Source: Gracilibacillus alcaliphilus (GTDB lineage: Bacteria; Bacillota; Bacilli; Bacillales; Amphibacillaceae). Taken from it: DNA of 64,000 nt. Under the pieces are notes generated by a model that worked only from the letters and a program-made list of their open reading frames with translations, made no database searches and was not told the DNA's origin. Numbering within the stretch: position 1 is the first letter of the stretch; the number at the start of each line of letters is the position of its first letter. Position numbers and translations under genes: made by a program. Location of the stretch: contig NZ_JAFBFA010000004.1 in NCBI RefSeq assembly GCF_016909015.1, positions 62,001-126,000 of the forward strand. Reading direction: 5' to 3'. Below, piece by piece: positions 26,466-35,797 of this stretch.

Positions 26466-26999
26466 CTATTGATCAAAGGCAGCCGAATATCTCACGGTAC
26501 CTTGTATATTGCGTAATGAGCCATCTGTTAACTCGATCGCCATAAAGGTCTCATCAGGCACATCAAATGGTGCCTTAATTTGCCACTCACTTGCTTTTCT
26601 AAAACCAAACTTCGGATAATAGTCTGGATGACCCAATACAATCACAGAAGAATGTCCAAGTTCCCTTGCCTGTTTAAGAGCTGCCTGAATTAATTGACTG
26701 CCTATTCCCTGATATTGATAAGCAGGTAAAACAGAAACAGGCGCAAGTGCTAAGGAAGGAGATATTCTGTTCTTGCAATCTATAGAAATCTTTGTCAAAA
26801 GAATGTGACCAATAACCGATTCTGAGTTATCCACCGCAACCAAAGATAATTCTGGGATAAAAGCCTCTGATTCCCTAAGACGGTGTACTAATTGATGTTC
26901 ACTATGATCACTGTGTTGTTCATGCAAAAATGCCTGACTAACTACATTTTCTGTAAACGGATAATCCGTCTCTTTTTCTTGTCTTATTTGATATGATAT
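26466..26999 (-). CDS. GNAT-family N-acetyltransferase with no canonical start codon
   Basis: A GNAT acetyltransferase. The acetyl-CoA loop is PAYQYQGIGSQLIQAAL, followed by GHSSVIVLGHPDYYPKFGF. The conserved family N-terminus (QIRQEKETDYPFTENVVSQA, then FLHEQHSD) is encoded upstream of the first TTG at 26927, yet no ATG, GTG or TTG exists between that and the in-frame stop at 27009-27011. GAGGG is spaced six bases before an ATA at 26999, which I use here as the putative start. Alternatives are start-codon loss (a new pseudogene) or a truncated protein from the TTG. Confidence 0.7.
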   Translation of the reverse strand: MSYQIRQEKETDYPFTENVVSQAFLHEQHSDHSEHQLVHRLRESEAFIPELSLVAVDNSESVIGHILLTKISIDCKNRISPSLALAPVSVLPAYQYQGIGSQLIQAALKQARELGHSSVIVLGHPDYYPKFGFRKASEWQIKAPFDVPDETFMAIELTDGSLRNIQGTVRYSAAFDQ

Positions 27000-27302
27000 G
27001 GTTATCCCTCATTTCTAACTATGTCCCTATTTTAATGAGTTCCAAGGAAAGCGTCAATTGGAAAGCCCAACATAGATATAATTGTGATAAGATAGTAAAG
27101 AAGAAAACAAAATCCATTCTTTCTTTAAGAAAATGAGCAGTTAATAGACAAGCTGAACAGCGTATTCCAATTTTAGTAGGGTAAACAAAACAAATGGAAA
27201 CATAGATTGGCTTATAGCAAACACGGTTAAGCATTAAGAAATTAATCATATACAACAAGCATATCTCTTTGAATAAACAGTAAAAAGGAGTTTGATTTAC
27301 CA

Positions 27303-28250
27303 ATGATAATGAGCAAGGAAGTTACGATTCCAGCAACTTATAATTTAAGCGGAACCTTAACCATACCAGAGCAAAATCAAGCTGCTTCGCCTGCCATTCT
27401 TATTATTCCTGGTTCAGGAGAAATAGATCGGGACGGCAATACCGCAGGAGAACCTCCAATCAACCTCTATAAAGAAATGGCGGAATGGTTGGCTGAACAA
27501 GGTTACCTCTCACTTCGTTATGATAAACGTGGGCTTTTCAAAAGTGAAGGGGAATTTATCAGAACAGGATTTTATGACTTGATCGAAGATGCAACGGCAT
27601 GTATCCAGTACTTGAAAGGTCTCCCAGAAGCAGACTCAGAACAGATCTTCATGCTCGGTCACAGTGAAGGTGCCATCATCACACCTGCTATTCAAAGACA
27701 GCAGCCAGTTAATGGACTTATTCTCCTTAGTGGATTAGCAGAGTCAACGATTGACCTTACGAATAGACAGAATGATGAGCTTTTTGAAAATATCAAGCAA
27801 TCGAAAACCATTAGAGGTTTACTCTATCGCCTCTTTAAACTAGATGCATTAGAAAAAAGAATGCTGAATATGCAGCGAAACAAGCTGCTTTTTGCCAAAG
27901 AAGATGTTGTCTCTGTAAACGGTAAGGCTATCAATGTCAAGTATCTGCGCGAAGTCTGGCATTACAACGTTTGTGACCTCTTACCAGAGATAACCTGCCC
28001 TGTATTGACCGTAACAGGAGAGAACGATAAACATGTCCCTCCTGAACACGCCCAGGTTATAGCAGAAATGGTTTCAGGGGACGGGGAATGGAAGATCATT
28101 GCAGGTGTTAATCATTCACTTCGGCAGTTTGAAGAACAACTTTCAAATGAACAAGAAACTGATTATCTCGAAAAGCAAGCACAATTACCAATTGCCAAAG
28201 ATGTGTTGCAAACCCTCAACAATTGGTTAGACAAACAAACAAGAAGCTAA
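27303..28250 (+). CDS. alpha/beta-fold serine hydrolase
   Basis: A 315-residue cytoplasmic hydrolase of the dienelactone/acyl-peptidase-like group. The oxyanion region is IIPGSGEIDRDGN, the nucleophile elbow is LGHSEGA, the acid is likely in TGENDKHVPP, and the His is in GVNHSLRQFE. AAAGGAG lies about 12 nt before the ATG, and MSK at the third codon is another possible start. The substrate is unknown. The 300 bp upstream hold only A+T-rich promoter-like DNA with no feature I can define. Confidence 0.85.
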   Translation: MIMSKEVTIPATYNLSGTLTIPEQNQAASPAILIIPGSGEIDRDGNTAGEPPINLYKEMAEWLAEQGYLSLRYDKRGLFKSEGEFIRTGFYDLIEDATACIQYLKGLPEADSEQIFMLGHSEGAIITPAIQRQQPVNGLILLSGLAESTIDLTNRQNDELFENIKQSKTIRGLLYRLFKLDALEKRMLNMQRNKLLFAKEDVVSVNGKAINVKYLREVWHYNVCDLLPEITCPVLTVTGENDKHVPPEHAQVIAEMVSGDGEWKIIAGVNHSLRQFEEQLSNEQETDYLEKQAQLPIAKDVLQTLNNWLDKQTRS

Positions 28251-28256
28251 AGGAAA

Positions 28257-28295
28257 CCAAGCCGGCACCTGCTCTCCCCGCAATTGCCGGCTTGG
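28257..28295 (+). terminator. strong hairpin after the hydrolase gene, weak T tract
   Basis: CCAAGCCGGCA pairs exactly with TGCCGGCTTGG, but no T run follows. It may terminate inefficiently or protect the mRNA end. Confidence 0.5.
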
Positions 28296-28649
28296 CCATA
28301 TTAATCTGATCTACATCTCATTTTACTGTTTTTGTACAACCTTCCCCTTCTTTTTTCGATTCACTTATATAAATTTCACCTTGTTAAAATTTCGCCACAC
28401 ACACGCAATAATGTCATTTGATTGTAATGGTTTTATTTTACAAAAAAGTGCTAAACCCTCCCCTGCCCGACTCACCTCTTTTTCCGTCTGTCGTTCCTTG
28501 TCATATCTTATAATAATTTGTTATATCGGCTTAAAGTTTTCGAAAACTCGTTGTGATATTCTCGTGTTACAGTGTTTCATAGAGAATTAGACAATGTATA
28601 GTACATACTTGCTAGTTTAATTTTTAATTTAAATCAAGGAGGAGTAACA
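28296..28649. other. long leader region before the NlpC/P60-like gene
   Basis: 354 bp with no credible gene. It is A+T-rich with scattered CTCGT motifs. The promoter of the NlpC/P60-like gene must be here, but no convincing -35/-10 pair or riboswitch was found. Confidence 0.4.
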
Positions 28650-29540
28650 TTGGTACAATCGCAATTTAATGTGAGAAAGTATTTTCTATCTACAGCAATT
28701 GTTACATCAATTGCTTTATCTCCTGCATTCACAGGTGATGCGTTTGCAAAAGCAGGACCAGAATCTGCTGAGGGGGACTTAAGTGTCAGTCAAAGCAAGA
28801 ACGTTCAAGTAGCAGAGGAGCCTGCCCCATCGTCTAATCAGACTTCCTCATTGATTCAGCAAGGTGACACTGGTGCGGCTGTAGAAGATTTACAGAACAG
28901 CCTGCAAAATCTTGGCTATTATTCTTATCACATCGATGGAATATTCGGAGATATTACAGCTCAAGCTGTACGTGACTTCCAAGCAGATCAAGGCTTACAA
29001 GTTGATGGTATTGCGGGACCTAATACATTAAGTGCATTAAAAGGGGTAACCTCTAACAATACAAATACACAAACACAGGCAAATGAGAGCAACAACACAG
29101 GGGATGACACACCAGTTGTTGAATTAGGCAACGTTGAGGAAGACACTCCCCCACCAGCAGAAACATCTTCTTCCCTTTCATCTGATATTGTCTCAGTTGC
29201 CGAAAGTGTGATTGGAACGCCATATGTTTGGGGCGGTACAACACCTAGCGGGATGGACAGCAGCGGTTTTATCCATTATGTGTTTAATCAAGTAGGTATT
29301 GATATTGACCGTACTCACCGTGATAATTGGGTAAATACTGGTGTACATGTCGATGCTCCTAATGTGGGTGATATTGTCTTCTTCGAAGGAACATATGACA
29401 CAGAAGGTGCCTCACACAGCGGAATCTACATTGGTAACAACCAAATGATTCATGCCGGTAATGAAGGTGTAGTGGTTGCCGATATCAGTATTGACTACTG
29501 GCAAAACCATTATCTTGGCGCTAAATCATATATTCAATAA
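28650..29540 (+). CDS. secreted peptidoglycan-binding NlpC/P60-like protein with Ser in place of the catalytic Cys
   Basis: A 296-residue exported protein starting at TTG behind AAGGAGG. It has a signal peptide (about 1-34), a PG_binding_1 domain (about 65-115, DTGAAVEDLQNSLQNLGYYS), a low-complexity linker, and an NlpC/P60 domain from about residue 178. The normal catalytic motif DCSGF reads D203-S204-S205-G206-F207 here, from the codon AGC. The catalytic His is present in ASHSGIYIGNNQMIHAG. It is probably a wall-binding protein without DL-endopeptidase activity, or has altered activity. Confidence 0.85.
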   Translation: MVQSQFNVRKYFLSTAIVTSIALSPAFTGDAFAKAGPESAEGDLSVSQSKNVQVAEEPAPSSNQTSSLIQQGDTGAAVEDLQNSLQNLGYYSYHIDGIFGDITAQAVRDFQADQGLQVDGIAGPNTLSALKGVTSNNTNTQTQANESNNTGDDTPVVELGNVEEDTPPPAETSSSLSSDIVSVAESVIGTPYVWGGTTPSGMDSSGFIHYVFNQVGIDIDRTHRDNWVNTGVHVDAPNVGDIVFFEGTYDTEGASHSGIYIGNNQMIHAGNEGVVVADISIDYWQNHYLGAKSYIQ

Positions 29541-29545
29541 TAAGG

Positions 29546-29574
29546 CAAAGAGTCTCCTAGTGAGGCTCTTTTTT
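29546..29574 (+). terminator. terminator of the NlpC/P60-like gene
   Basis: AAAGAGTCTC pairs with GAGGCTCTTT (G-U tolerated) around CTAGT, followed by TTTTTT. Confidence 0.75.
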
Positions 29575-29599
29575 GATGAAATGTAGAGAAGTTACGTTA

Positions 29600-30148
29600 A
29601 ATCATATTGTTTCGGACTTATTATTCAGATGATAAATGATCGAAATCAGAATAATTCCTACGGAGCAAACCATTAAAAAGGCAAATGACGTGCGCAGACT
29701 AAAGGACGGAGCAGTAACCTGAGATCGTAACAATGGACACTTCTCGTCCACGGATTCGATCAGACACTTTCGCTGCCATGAAAAACGCAATCGGTGTAAT
29801 CGGGGCAAGCGAAAAATCCACAAGAACCAAACCACCTATAATAAACAAAATAATAAGTGAATTGAATTGATCTACAACTATGAGTGAACAGCAAAACAAC
29901 CCTGTCCCAGCTAACCCCAAAACTAAAATAATCCTGCGTCCAAAACGATTTAAGATTCCCCTCGAAATAGATGCCCATAATCCCTGCAATCGATTGTAAG
30001 GTCAAACTGATGCCCAACTGTCTTTCTCCCATTTGTATATCCACTGCCAAATCGGCAAACAATACTGTCCATACCCTAGTCTGCATACCGAGTAACAGAA
30101 AGATTATAGATAAATTAAAGCGCTCCCTTTTGTATCATTACGAAACAT
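29600..30148 (-). pseudogene. decayed MFS transporter
   Basis: Minus-strand pieces in different frames spell out part of a major facilitator protein: FNLSIIFLLLGMQTRVW, ADLAVDIQMGERQLGISLTL, ISRGILNRFGRRIILVLGLA (with the RFGRR loop-2-like motif), SLAPITPIAFFMAAKVSDRI and AFLMVCSVGIILISII. Several frameshifts and large deletions leave about 180 codons of the usual 400. A start ATG with GAGGTGAAAGAG upstream survives near 30148. The closest functional class cannot be told. Confidence 0.75.
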
Positions 30149-30407
30149 AGGCTCTCTTTCACCTCTGTATATTCATTTCTATATTTCATCATAAGCTCTA
30201 CTTATCATTGGCAGTCACCTCCCAGAATGTTTTTTACTACCACACTGAAAAAGGGTTAGATGTTAAAAATTCCAACAATAAATTAACTCTATTAACTAAA
30301 GATATACATAGTGTCAACTAATATCTAAAAATGAAGAACAAAGGAAAACAAGCGGTCTTCAGCGACGAATTTGTACAAAACGAAAAAATTGAAATTATCA
30401 TAAAAGA

Positions 30408-31304
30408 TCAAAACGTGCCCTTTGCCGCATGGTCACGCAACATGTCAATAAATATTTCCAAAGCCTTAGTTTGAAATGGTGATTTGGTGATAATTGAAAA
30501 TTGACGTACAAGCGGAAGGCCTTTGATTGGTAATATGTTTAAATCACCATATTTTATTTCTTTTTGAATCGTCCATCTCGAAAGCAAACTAATTCCCAGC
30601 CCTGCAGCTACCGATTCCTTAATTGGCTGGGTACTGCTGAAATACATCAACCGAGAAGGTTTAATTGCCGATTCATCGAATAATTTTTCAGTTGCTTCCC
30701 TTGTTCCTGAACCATGTTCCCGCACAATCCATTTCTCCTCTGCCAAATCACTGACTGTCATTTTTCCTCCTTTATGCATTAACTTGTGTTCCGGCGCAAC
30801 GACAATCACCATCTCATCCTCTGCCAATTGCTCTATATTAATTTCCTTTTCTTCAAAATGTCCTTCCACAATCCCTATGTCTAGTTGGTGTGTCGCTACC
30901 TGCTCAGCTATCATGGCTGTATTGCCAATGGTCACCGTTGGCTCAATATCTGGATAGTTCACTTGCAAATCCGCAACAATTCTGGGTAGGACATATTCTC
31001 CAAATGTATAGCTCGCTCCAATTCCCAGTGATCCATTGGCTTTATTAGTCAAATCATCTACTAACTTCTGCATGGTGGTATATAAACCGAGAATTTCCTT
31101 GCCATAATGGTAAACAATTTCCCCGGCTTTATTTAAGCGAACATATTTATTGCTGCGTTCCAATAAACGCATACCGATACTATCTTCCAAAGCACGGATA
31201 TACTGGCTGACCGCTGGTTGTGTCATATAGTGCTCTGCAGCCGCTTTAGAGAAACTTTGCTTTTCCGCAACTGTTATAAAAATTTGCAAATGATTGTCGA
31301 TCAT
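30408..31304 (-). CDS. LysR-family transcriptional regulator of yeiH
   Basis: A 298-residue LTTR with an N-terminal winged helix (HLQIFITVAEKQSFSKAAAE, then HYMTQPAVSQYIRALED) and a periplasmic-binding-like effector domain (about 90-295). It is divergent from the YeiH gene across 120 bp, the classic arrangement for an LTTR controlling its neighbour, and resembles the CysL/YeiE branch linked to sulfur metabolism. Upstream, 260 bp to the MFS relic hold nothing definable. Confidence 0.88.
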   Translation of the reverse strand: MIDNHLQIFITVAEKQSFSKAAAEHYMTQPAVSQYIRALEDSIGMRLLERSNKYVRLNKAGEIVYHYGKEILGLYTTMQKLVDDLTNKANGSLGIGASYTFGEYVLPRIVADLQVNYPDIEPTVTIGNTAMIAEQVATHQLDIGIVEGHFEEKEINIEQLAEDEMVIVVAPEHKLMHKGGKMTVSDLAEEKWIVREHGSGTREATEKLFDESAIKPSRLMYFSSTQPIKESVAAGLGISLLSRWTIQKEIKYGDLNILPIKGLPLVRQFSIITKSPFQTKALEIFIDMLRDHAAKGTF

Positions 31305-31424
31305 TTTTCCTCTTCCATCCCTCCACTTTTTTTCTATTATAACATTTTACTTATCATAACTATCATAATTAATAATTTTTCTTATCAAACTGTATCCGTT
31401 ATGCTAAGTTAAGGAGGCGGTTTC
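31305..31424. promoter_or_regulatory. divergent LysR/yeiH control region
   Basis: Extremely A+T-rich DNA with TTATCATAACTATCATAATT followed by AATAA, and a repeated CTTATCA. This fits the T-N11-A dyads bound by LysR proteins, but the exact operator is not proven. Confidence 0.4.
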
Positions 31425-32453
31425 ATGATGACACAACTATTACAGCAGATAAACAAACAAAATTTCCACTCTTTTGAAAAATGGCTGAGTGGGGTCACAT
31501 TCACTTTTTTTATTGCCTTGATTGGATATGTATTGGCGAAAGTGCCTGGCTTTGACCATGTCGGTCAATTAGCCTGTGCTATTCTTATTGCCGTTATGTA
31601 CCGGCAATTTTTCGGATACCCTGATTCTTGGCGGGCAGGTATTACGTTTTCAACGAGGAGACTTTTGCGTGCAGCTATTATTTTATATGGATTAAAATTA
31701 AATATCGATATTATTTTTCGTGACGGATTAGGACTGCTTGTACGTGACAGCTTGGTTATTGTGTTTGCGATTGTTGTAATGATGTGGCTTGCTAAATTAT
31801 TCCAAGCGGATAAACATATTTCCCTTCTCCTTGGAATTGGCACAGGTATTTGCGGAGCCGCTGCTATTGCTGCCGTTGCACCAATTCTGAATACAAAAGA
31901 AGAAGATACTGCCATAAGCGTTGGTATTATCGCAATGATAGGTACTGTATTTGCAGTTGGCTATACGATTATAAGACCATTAGTACCTGCCGACGCAATA
32001 GATTATGGAATTTGGTCAGGCATCAGTTTACACGAACTCGCCCATGTCGCCATTGCTGCAGAGCCTGCCGGTGAGGAGGCATTAGCCATAGCACTATTAG
32101 CAAAGTTAGGCCGAGTATTCTTACTTATTCCCGTCTGCTTTATACTTATTTATGTTATGCAACGCAAGCGTAAAGAGAAGCAAACCCAGCACAAGGTGGA
32201 ATTCCCCTGGTTTTTACTCGGTTTCATTCTGATGAGTCTAGTTGGTAGCTATCTGCTTGGAGATGTGATTCCTGTATCAGCAAACCTGATGGAAGGCATT
32301 GCTTCTGCAACCACATGGATCTTAACCGCAGCTATGGTTGGATTGGGGCTGAATGTAAATCTCAAAGCCCTACGAACGAAAGCATTAAAACCACTGTTAG
32401 CCGTTATGATTACTTCCAGCTGTCTTACCATTATTGCTTATTTTATTATTTGA
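31425..32453 (+). CDS. yeiH: YeiH family putative sulfate exporter (UPF0324)
   Basis: A 342-residue membrane protein with about ten hydrophobic segments. The family blocks are RRLLRAAIILYGLKLNIDII, LLGIGTGICGAAAIAAVAPI and SGISLHELAHVAIAA. YeiH proteins are predicted sulfate or sulfite exporters; transport has not been shown for most. GGAGGCGG precedes the double ATG. Control by the divergent LysR gene is likely. Confidence 0.88.
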   Translation: MMTQLLQQINKQNFHSFEKWLSGVTFTFFIALIGYVLAKVPGFDHVGQLACAILIAVMYRQFFGYPDSWRAGITFSTRRLLRAAIILYGLKLNIDIIFRDGLGLLVRDSLVIVFAIVVMMWLAKLFQADKHISLLLGIGTGICGAAAIAAVAPILNTKEEDTAISVGIIAMIGTVFAVGYTIIRPLVPADAIDYGIWSGISLHELAHVAIAAEPAGEEALAIALLAKLGRVFLLIPVCFILIYVMQRKRKEKQTQHKVEFPWFLLGFILMSLVGSYLLGDVIPVSANLMEGIASATTWILTAAMVGLGLNVNLKALRTKALKPLLAVMITSSCLTIIAYFII

Positions 32454-32516
32454 AACATGAGTGTTTTGTGCTAAAGGGGTAACATCAAGCAACTCTTCCC
32501 TTATCATTCTCCAATA

Positions 32517-32564
32517 CAAAAAGTCATAAGAAATCAATTCACTTGTTTCTTATGACTTTCCCTT
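32517..32564 (+). terminator. terminator of yeiH
   Basis: AAAGTCATAAGAAA pairs with TTTCTTATGACTTT around an 11-nt loop, flanked by A and T tracts. It can serve the minus strand too. Confidence 0.8.
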
Positions 32565-32602
32565 TAGATATAACAACTTGCTCCATTCACAAGGAAATAA
32601 GT

Positions 32603-32782
32603 TTAATCTTCTCCTATTTTTTTATCCTGGCTCTTTGGCAGTCTGCCTGCCCGTTTGGCTGACTCTCTAAGCAAGAATTCTACGTGGCTGTTGACACTGC
32701 GGAATTCGTCTTGTGCCCAACGCTGTAAGATTGCATAGAGTTCCGGGTCCACACGTAAGGGGAAATTTTTTTTCTTAGCCAT
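32603..32782 (-). CDS. small ribbon-helix-helix (Arc-like) DNA-binding protein
   Basis: A 59-residue protein, MAKKKNFPLRVDPELYAILQ and onward, with the beta-strand plus two-helix pattern of Arc/CopG regulators (WAQDEFRSVNSHVEFLLRES). The tail is Lys-rich. The ATG is 13 bp after the SPFH stop on the same strand, so the two probably form an operon. The ribosome site (AAGTTGG) is weak, suggesting coupled translation. It lacks a toxin partner. Confidence 0.75.
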   Translation of the reverse strand: MAKKKNFPLRVDPELYAILQRWAQDEFRSVNSHVEFLLRESAKRAGRLPKSQDKKIGED

Positions 32783-32794
32783 AATAAAACCAAC

Positions 32795-33640
32795 TTATTG
32801 ATACAGTGATCCTGTATTAATAACCGGCTGGGTTCCCCGATCTGAGACAATCGCAACAAGCAGATTATTAATCATGGCAACCCGGCGCTCATCGTCTAGA
32901 TCCACTACATTGTCCGTTTCTAAACGAGCAATCGCATCTTGCGCCATTCCTACAGCACCTTGGACAATCAGCTTACGTGCAGAAATAATCGCACTTGCCT
33001 GCTGACGCTGCAGCATAGCCTGAGCAATCTCGGTAGAATAAGCTAAGTGTGTAAGCCGCGCTTCGATCACATCGACACCGGCAACCTTTAAACGTTCCTG
33101 AAGTTCTGTTGTTAATTCGGCAGATACCTCGTCTGCATTCCCACGCAGTGTCAGCTCATTATCGCTGAACGAATCATATGGATAAGTAGTTGCAACAGCA
33201 CGAATCGCTGTCTCACTCTGAATCTCCACAAATTGTTCATAGCGATCTACATCAAAAACAGCCTTCGCTGCATCCACTACCTTAAATACCACAACTGCCG
33301 CAATTTCAATCGGATTCCCATTGACATCATTTACTTTCAGACGCTTGCTATTAAAGTTACGCACCCTTAAAGAAATCGTTCGCCGAACCGAGAAAGGCAC
33401 AGTTATGACAATCCCCTCCCGGCGAACCGTCCCCATATACTTTCCTAAGAAGATTACAACAACAGATTGATTGGGCTGAACAAGCGTAACCCCGCTAATC
33501 AGTACACCAGCAATAACAACCAGCACGATTCCCAAAAAAATTTGTAGTTGTGTAAGACTAAATATTCCTGCACCAAGTAACACTGCAATCACAACAATCC
33601 CTAATATTCCATTCATACTCCAAGCTTTGCGTTCTTGCAT
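32795..33640 (-). CDS. SPFH/band 7 membrane protein
   Basis: A 281-residue protein with an N-terminal hydrophobic hairpin (about residues 8-45) and an SPFH domain (about 55-240) of the stomatin/prohibitin superfamily, which organises membrane microdomains. SVRRTISLRVRNFNSKRLKV and QERLKVAGVDVIEARLTHLA are typical. I start at MQERKAWSM, eight bases after AAAGGA; the ATG at 33649 overlaps that site. It is smaller than flotillin and lacks the flotillin repeat domain. It pairs with the RHH regulator gene downstream. Confidence 0.87.
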   Translation of the reverse strand: MQERKAWSMNGILGIVVIAVLLGAGIFSLTQLQIFLGIVLVVIAGVLISGVTLVQPNQSVVVIFLGKYMGTVRREGIVITVPFSVRRTISLRVRNFNSKRLKVNDVNGNPIEIAAVVVFKVVDAAKAVFDVDRYEQFVEIQSETAIRAVATTYPYDSFSDNELTLRGNADEVSAELTTELQERLKVAGVDVIEARLTHLAYSTEIAQAMLQRQQASAIISARKLIVQGAVGMAQDAIARLETDNVVDLDDERRVAMINNLLVAIVSDRGTQPVINTGSLYQ

Positions 33641-33755
33641 AACAACCATCCTTTCATATCTTATTCATATTATAATGATATCATTTTTGGATCAAATTGT
33701 AAAACGAAAGATTGAATTTTTTATTATCCAAAAACACAATACTTATTTAAAGACA

Positions 33756-33800
33756 TACAAAAAGTGCTAATACACCCTTTTCAACTAGTATTAGCACCTT
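33756..33800 (-). terminator. terminator-like hairpin downstream of the hydrolase relic
   Basis: On the minus strand, GGTGCTAATAC pairs with GTATTAGCACTTTTT. The rest of the 33641-34000 gap is A+T-rich with no gene seen. Confidence 0.65.
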
Positions 33801-34000
33801 GATCTATTTATGTCATGATGATAAAAATGTGTATGTATATAGGATTTCACTTTATACTCTTTGTCCATTGACACAGTATATTTAGCTGTACACAGATGAA
33901 CCACATCAAGTGGAGAAAAGAAATAACAAATGGATTATTTTTCCTAAACATATGTTGTTACCATTTATTTATATAGTAGTGTCAACCAACACTTCTTCTT

Positions 34001-34543
34001 TTAATATAGTGAAAAAGATTCCTTTTCTTCTATAAATGGGGGATGTGACGAATTTTCAAAGGTGAAGAATTTTTTACTCGGTGCTGTCAGCTGATTTAAA
34101 AAACGTAGTGCTTGTGTATGTGTCGTTAGATAATCAATTTTTCCATGAATTATATACACGGGTATAGAGATTTTAGTCACTAACTTTGTTAAATCCATAT
34201 GTGCCATCGTCTTACCTAATGATTGATAAGACAAAACACTTCCCTTGAGGATATTAATTTTCTCCTTTAACTGATAATGACGATTCATCAACACATCTTT
34301 TAGACCCCGAAAAATAGAATAACGGGCACCACTCTGATCAACGTACGACATCCCTGTTCCCCTTTGATCCCAATAGCATACGGTAAATAATTTGTGGAGT
34401 TCCAGCTTATTCGCCTTAACTATAGGGTAAAGCGGATAGCCTGGACCACCGTGTACTACTAGTAATACCGTCAGAGTGTCATCTGTCGTTTCTATTATTA
34501 AACCTTGCCTCACATTATTAATCTCAACATATTCTTTGGACAA
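34001..34543 (-). pseudogene. alpha/beta hydrolase (prolyl aminopeptidase-like) with internal deletion
   Basis: The N-terminal part VLLVVHGGPGYPLYP and FTVCYWDQRGTGMSYVDQ is that of an S33-type alpha/beta hydrolase, and the C-terminal part IPVYIIHGKIDYLTTHTQAL and FENSSHPPFIEEKESF carries the acid and His regions. The middle, including the GxSxG nucleophile elbow, is missing in frame: residues after YVDQSGARYS jump to the cap and C-terminal region. The TTG start has no ribosome site. At 180 codons it is roughly 60 percent of the normal length. Probably non-functional. Confidence 0.72.
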
Positions 34544-34774
34544 GGTTGTAGCAGATTGTTGTCTTTTTTTATTGGATTAGTTTCACTATGCATATCCCCC
34601 CGAATTCTATTATATACCTAACACATTAACCGCCTCCTTCTTACTATGTGCCCAAAATTATTTATGTTGCATGACCAGCTATAAAAAATCGCAACCGTTT
34701 CACTCTCTTCTGATTCAATATTTCCTGATTTGTGCAACAACCATCAGCACAAGCTTATCACTGCCCAGACTCAT

Positions 34775-34811
34775 AAAAAATGTATCCGTGAGGTGTATCC
34801 CTCACGGATAG
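34775..34811 (-). terminator. terminator of the TraB-like gene
   Basis: On the minus strand, TATCCGTGAGG pairs exactly with CCTCACGGATA around GATACA, followed after three bases by TTTTTT. Confidence 0.85.
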
Positions 34812-34816
34812 TGTCT

Positions 34817-35797
34817 TTAGTATATATGTTCCACCTGATAACCTTTGTCCTCCAGTTCCGTCACAATGCTAGGATCAATCGTTAAATGAGCTGTACCAAC
34901 AAAGACAAAATATGTCTGTCCACTATCATCCTGCAGAATTTCATCAAGTGTATCGGCCATGTCGATATTGCGGTTATCATTGATCTCTGTCCAATATTCA
35001 TCATTTATGTCTGCTTCTTCGTACTCTTCAGACATACTGCGCATTGCTTCTATATCCCCGGCAAGCCAATCTTCAGCAAGTTCATCCAATTCAGCAGGAT
35101 AACTATCAAAACCTTGAACAGCCTTCTCTAATGTCTGTACCTGTGTTTCCATGGAATAATCGGTAAGCATTTGAAACTGCTGTTCCGGGCTTTCTAAATC
35201 AATAATTTCTTTGTCATCTTCTATAGCTCTTTCCAGAAAATATAAATCAACAGCATCTTGTGCATTGACATTGCTCATTGTCATGCCAATCTGCAGCAGC
35301 ATCATTTCAACATACCATGGTTCAAAATCATTCAGTGTCTCTACATCCATTCCAGCTGATTCAAAAATGGAGCCAAGTTCTTCATACGTATCCTCTGACA
35401 AGACTTCTTCCAGTGTGGTATCATCGGAGAACATCACATAATCCATCAATTCCTCTTCCGATATATCAACTTCCAACATATTAAATTCTGGCAGCACCAC
35501 ATCAGCACTTTCAAAAGCCTCTTCAATCGCCGGATCTAATGGATAAAAATCATCATGACCTAAATGAATCGTACCCTGCAGATACATTTCCGTATCACCA
35601 TGTTCTACTTTCCATAAGAAGCCGCCATTACCTTCCCCACTCGCCTCAGCTTCATCTGTTTCTACTCTGCCATTGGTGTCTTCTGCCGTCTCTTCCATTG
35701 GATCATTATTTTCGCTGTCGTTATCGTCTCCCGTATTACATGCAACTAGTAAACCTGCAAGTAAAAAGGTGAGCAACGATAATAAAATTTTTTTCAT
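34817..35797 (-). CDS. TraB/GumN family lipoprotein
   Basis: A 326-residue lipoprotein: signal peptide MKKILLSLLTFLLAGLLVAC ending in the lipobox Cys, an acidic linker, then a TraB/GumN (Tiki-like) domain. The family motif GTIHLGHDDFYPLDP and the C-terminal FVFVGTAHL hold the His residues seen in TraB/GumN metalloprotease-like folds. I start at MKKIL because GGGAGG sits just upstream; the frame opens seven codons earlier. Function in Bacillaceae is unknown. Confidence 0.87.
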   Translation of the reverse strand: MKKILLSLLTFLLAGLLVACNTGDDNDSENNDPMEETAEDTNGRVETDEAEASGEGNGGFLWKVEHGDTEMYLQGTIHLGHDDFYPLDPAIEEAFESADVVLPEFNMLEVDISEEELMDYVMFSDDTTLEEVLSEDTYEELGSIFESAGMDVETLNDFEPWYVEMMLLQIGMTMSNVNAQDAVDLYFLERAIEDDKEIIDLESPEQQFQMLTDYSMETQVQTLEKAVQGFDSYPAELDELAEDWLAGDIEAMRSMSEEYEEADINDEYWTEINDNRNIDMADTLDEILQDDSGQTYFVFVGTAHLTIDPSIVTELEDKGYQVEHIY

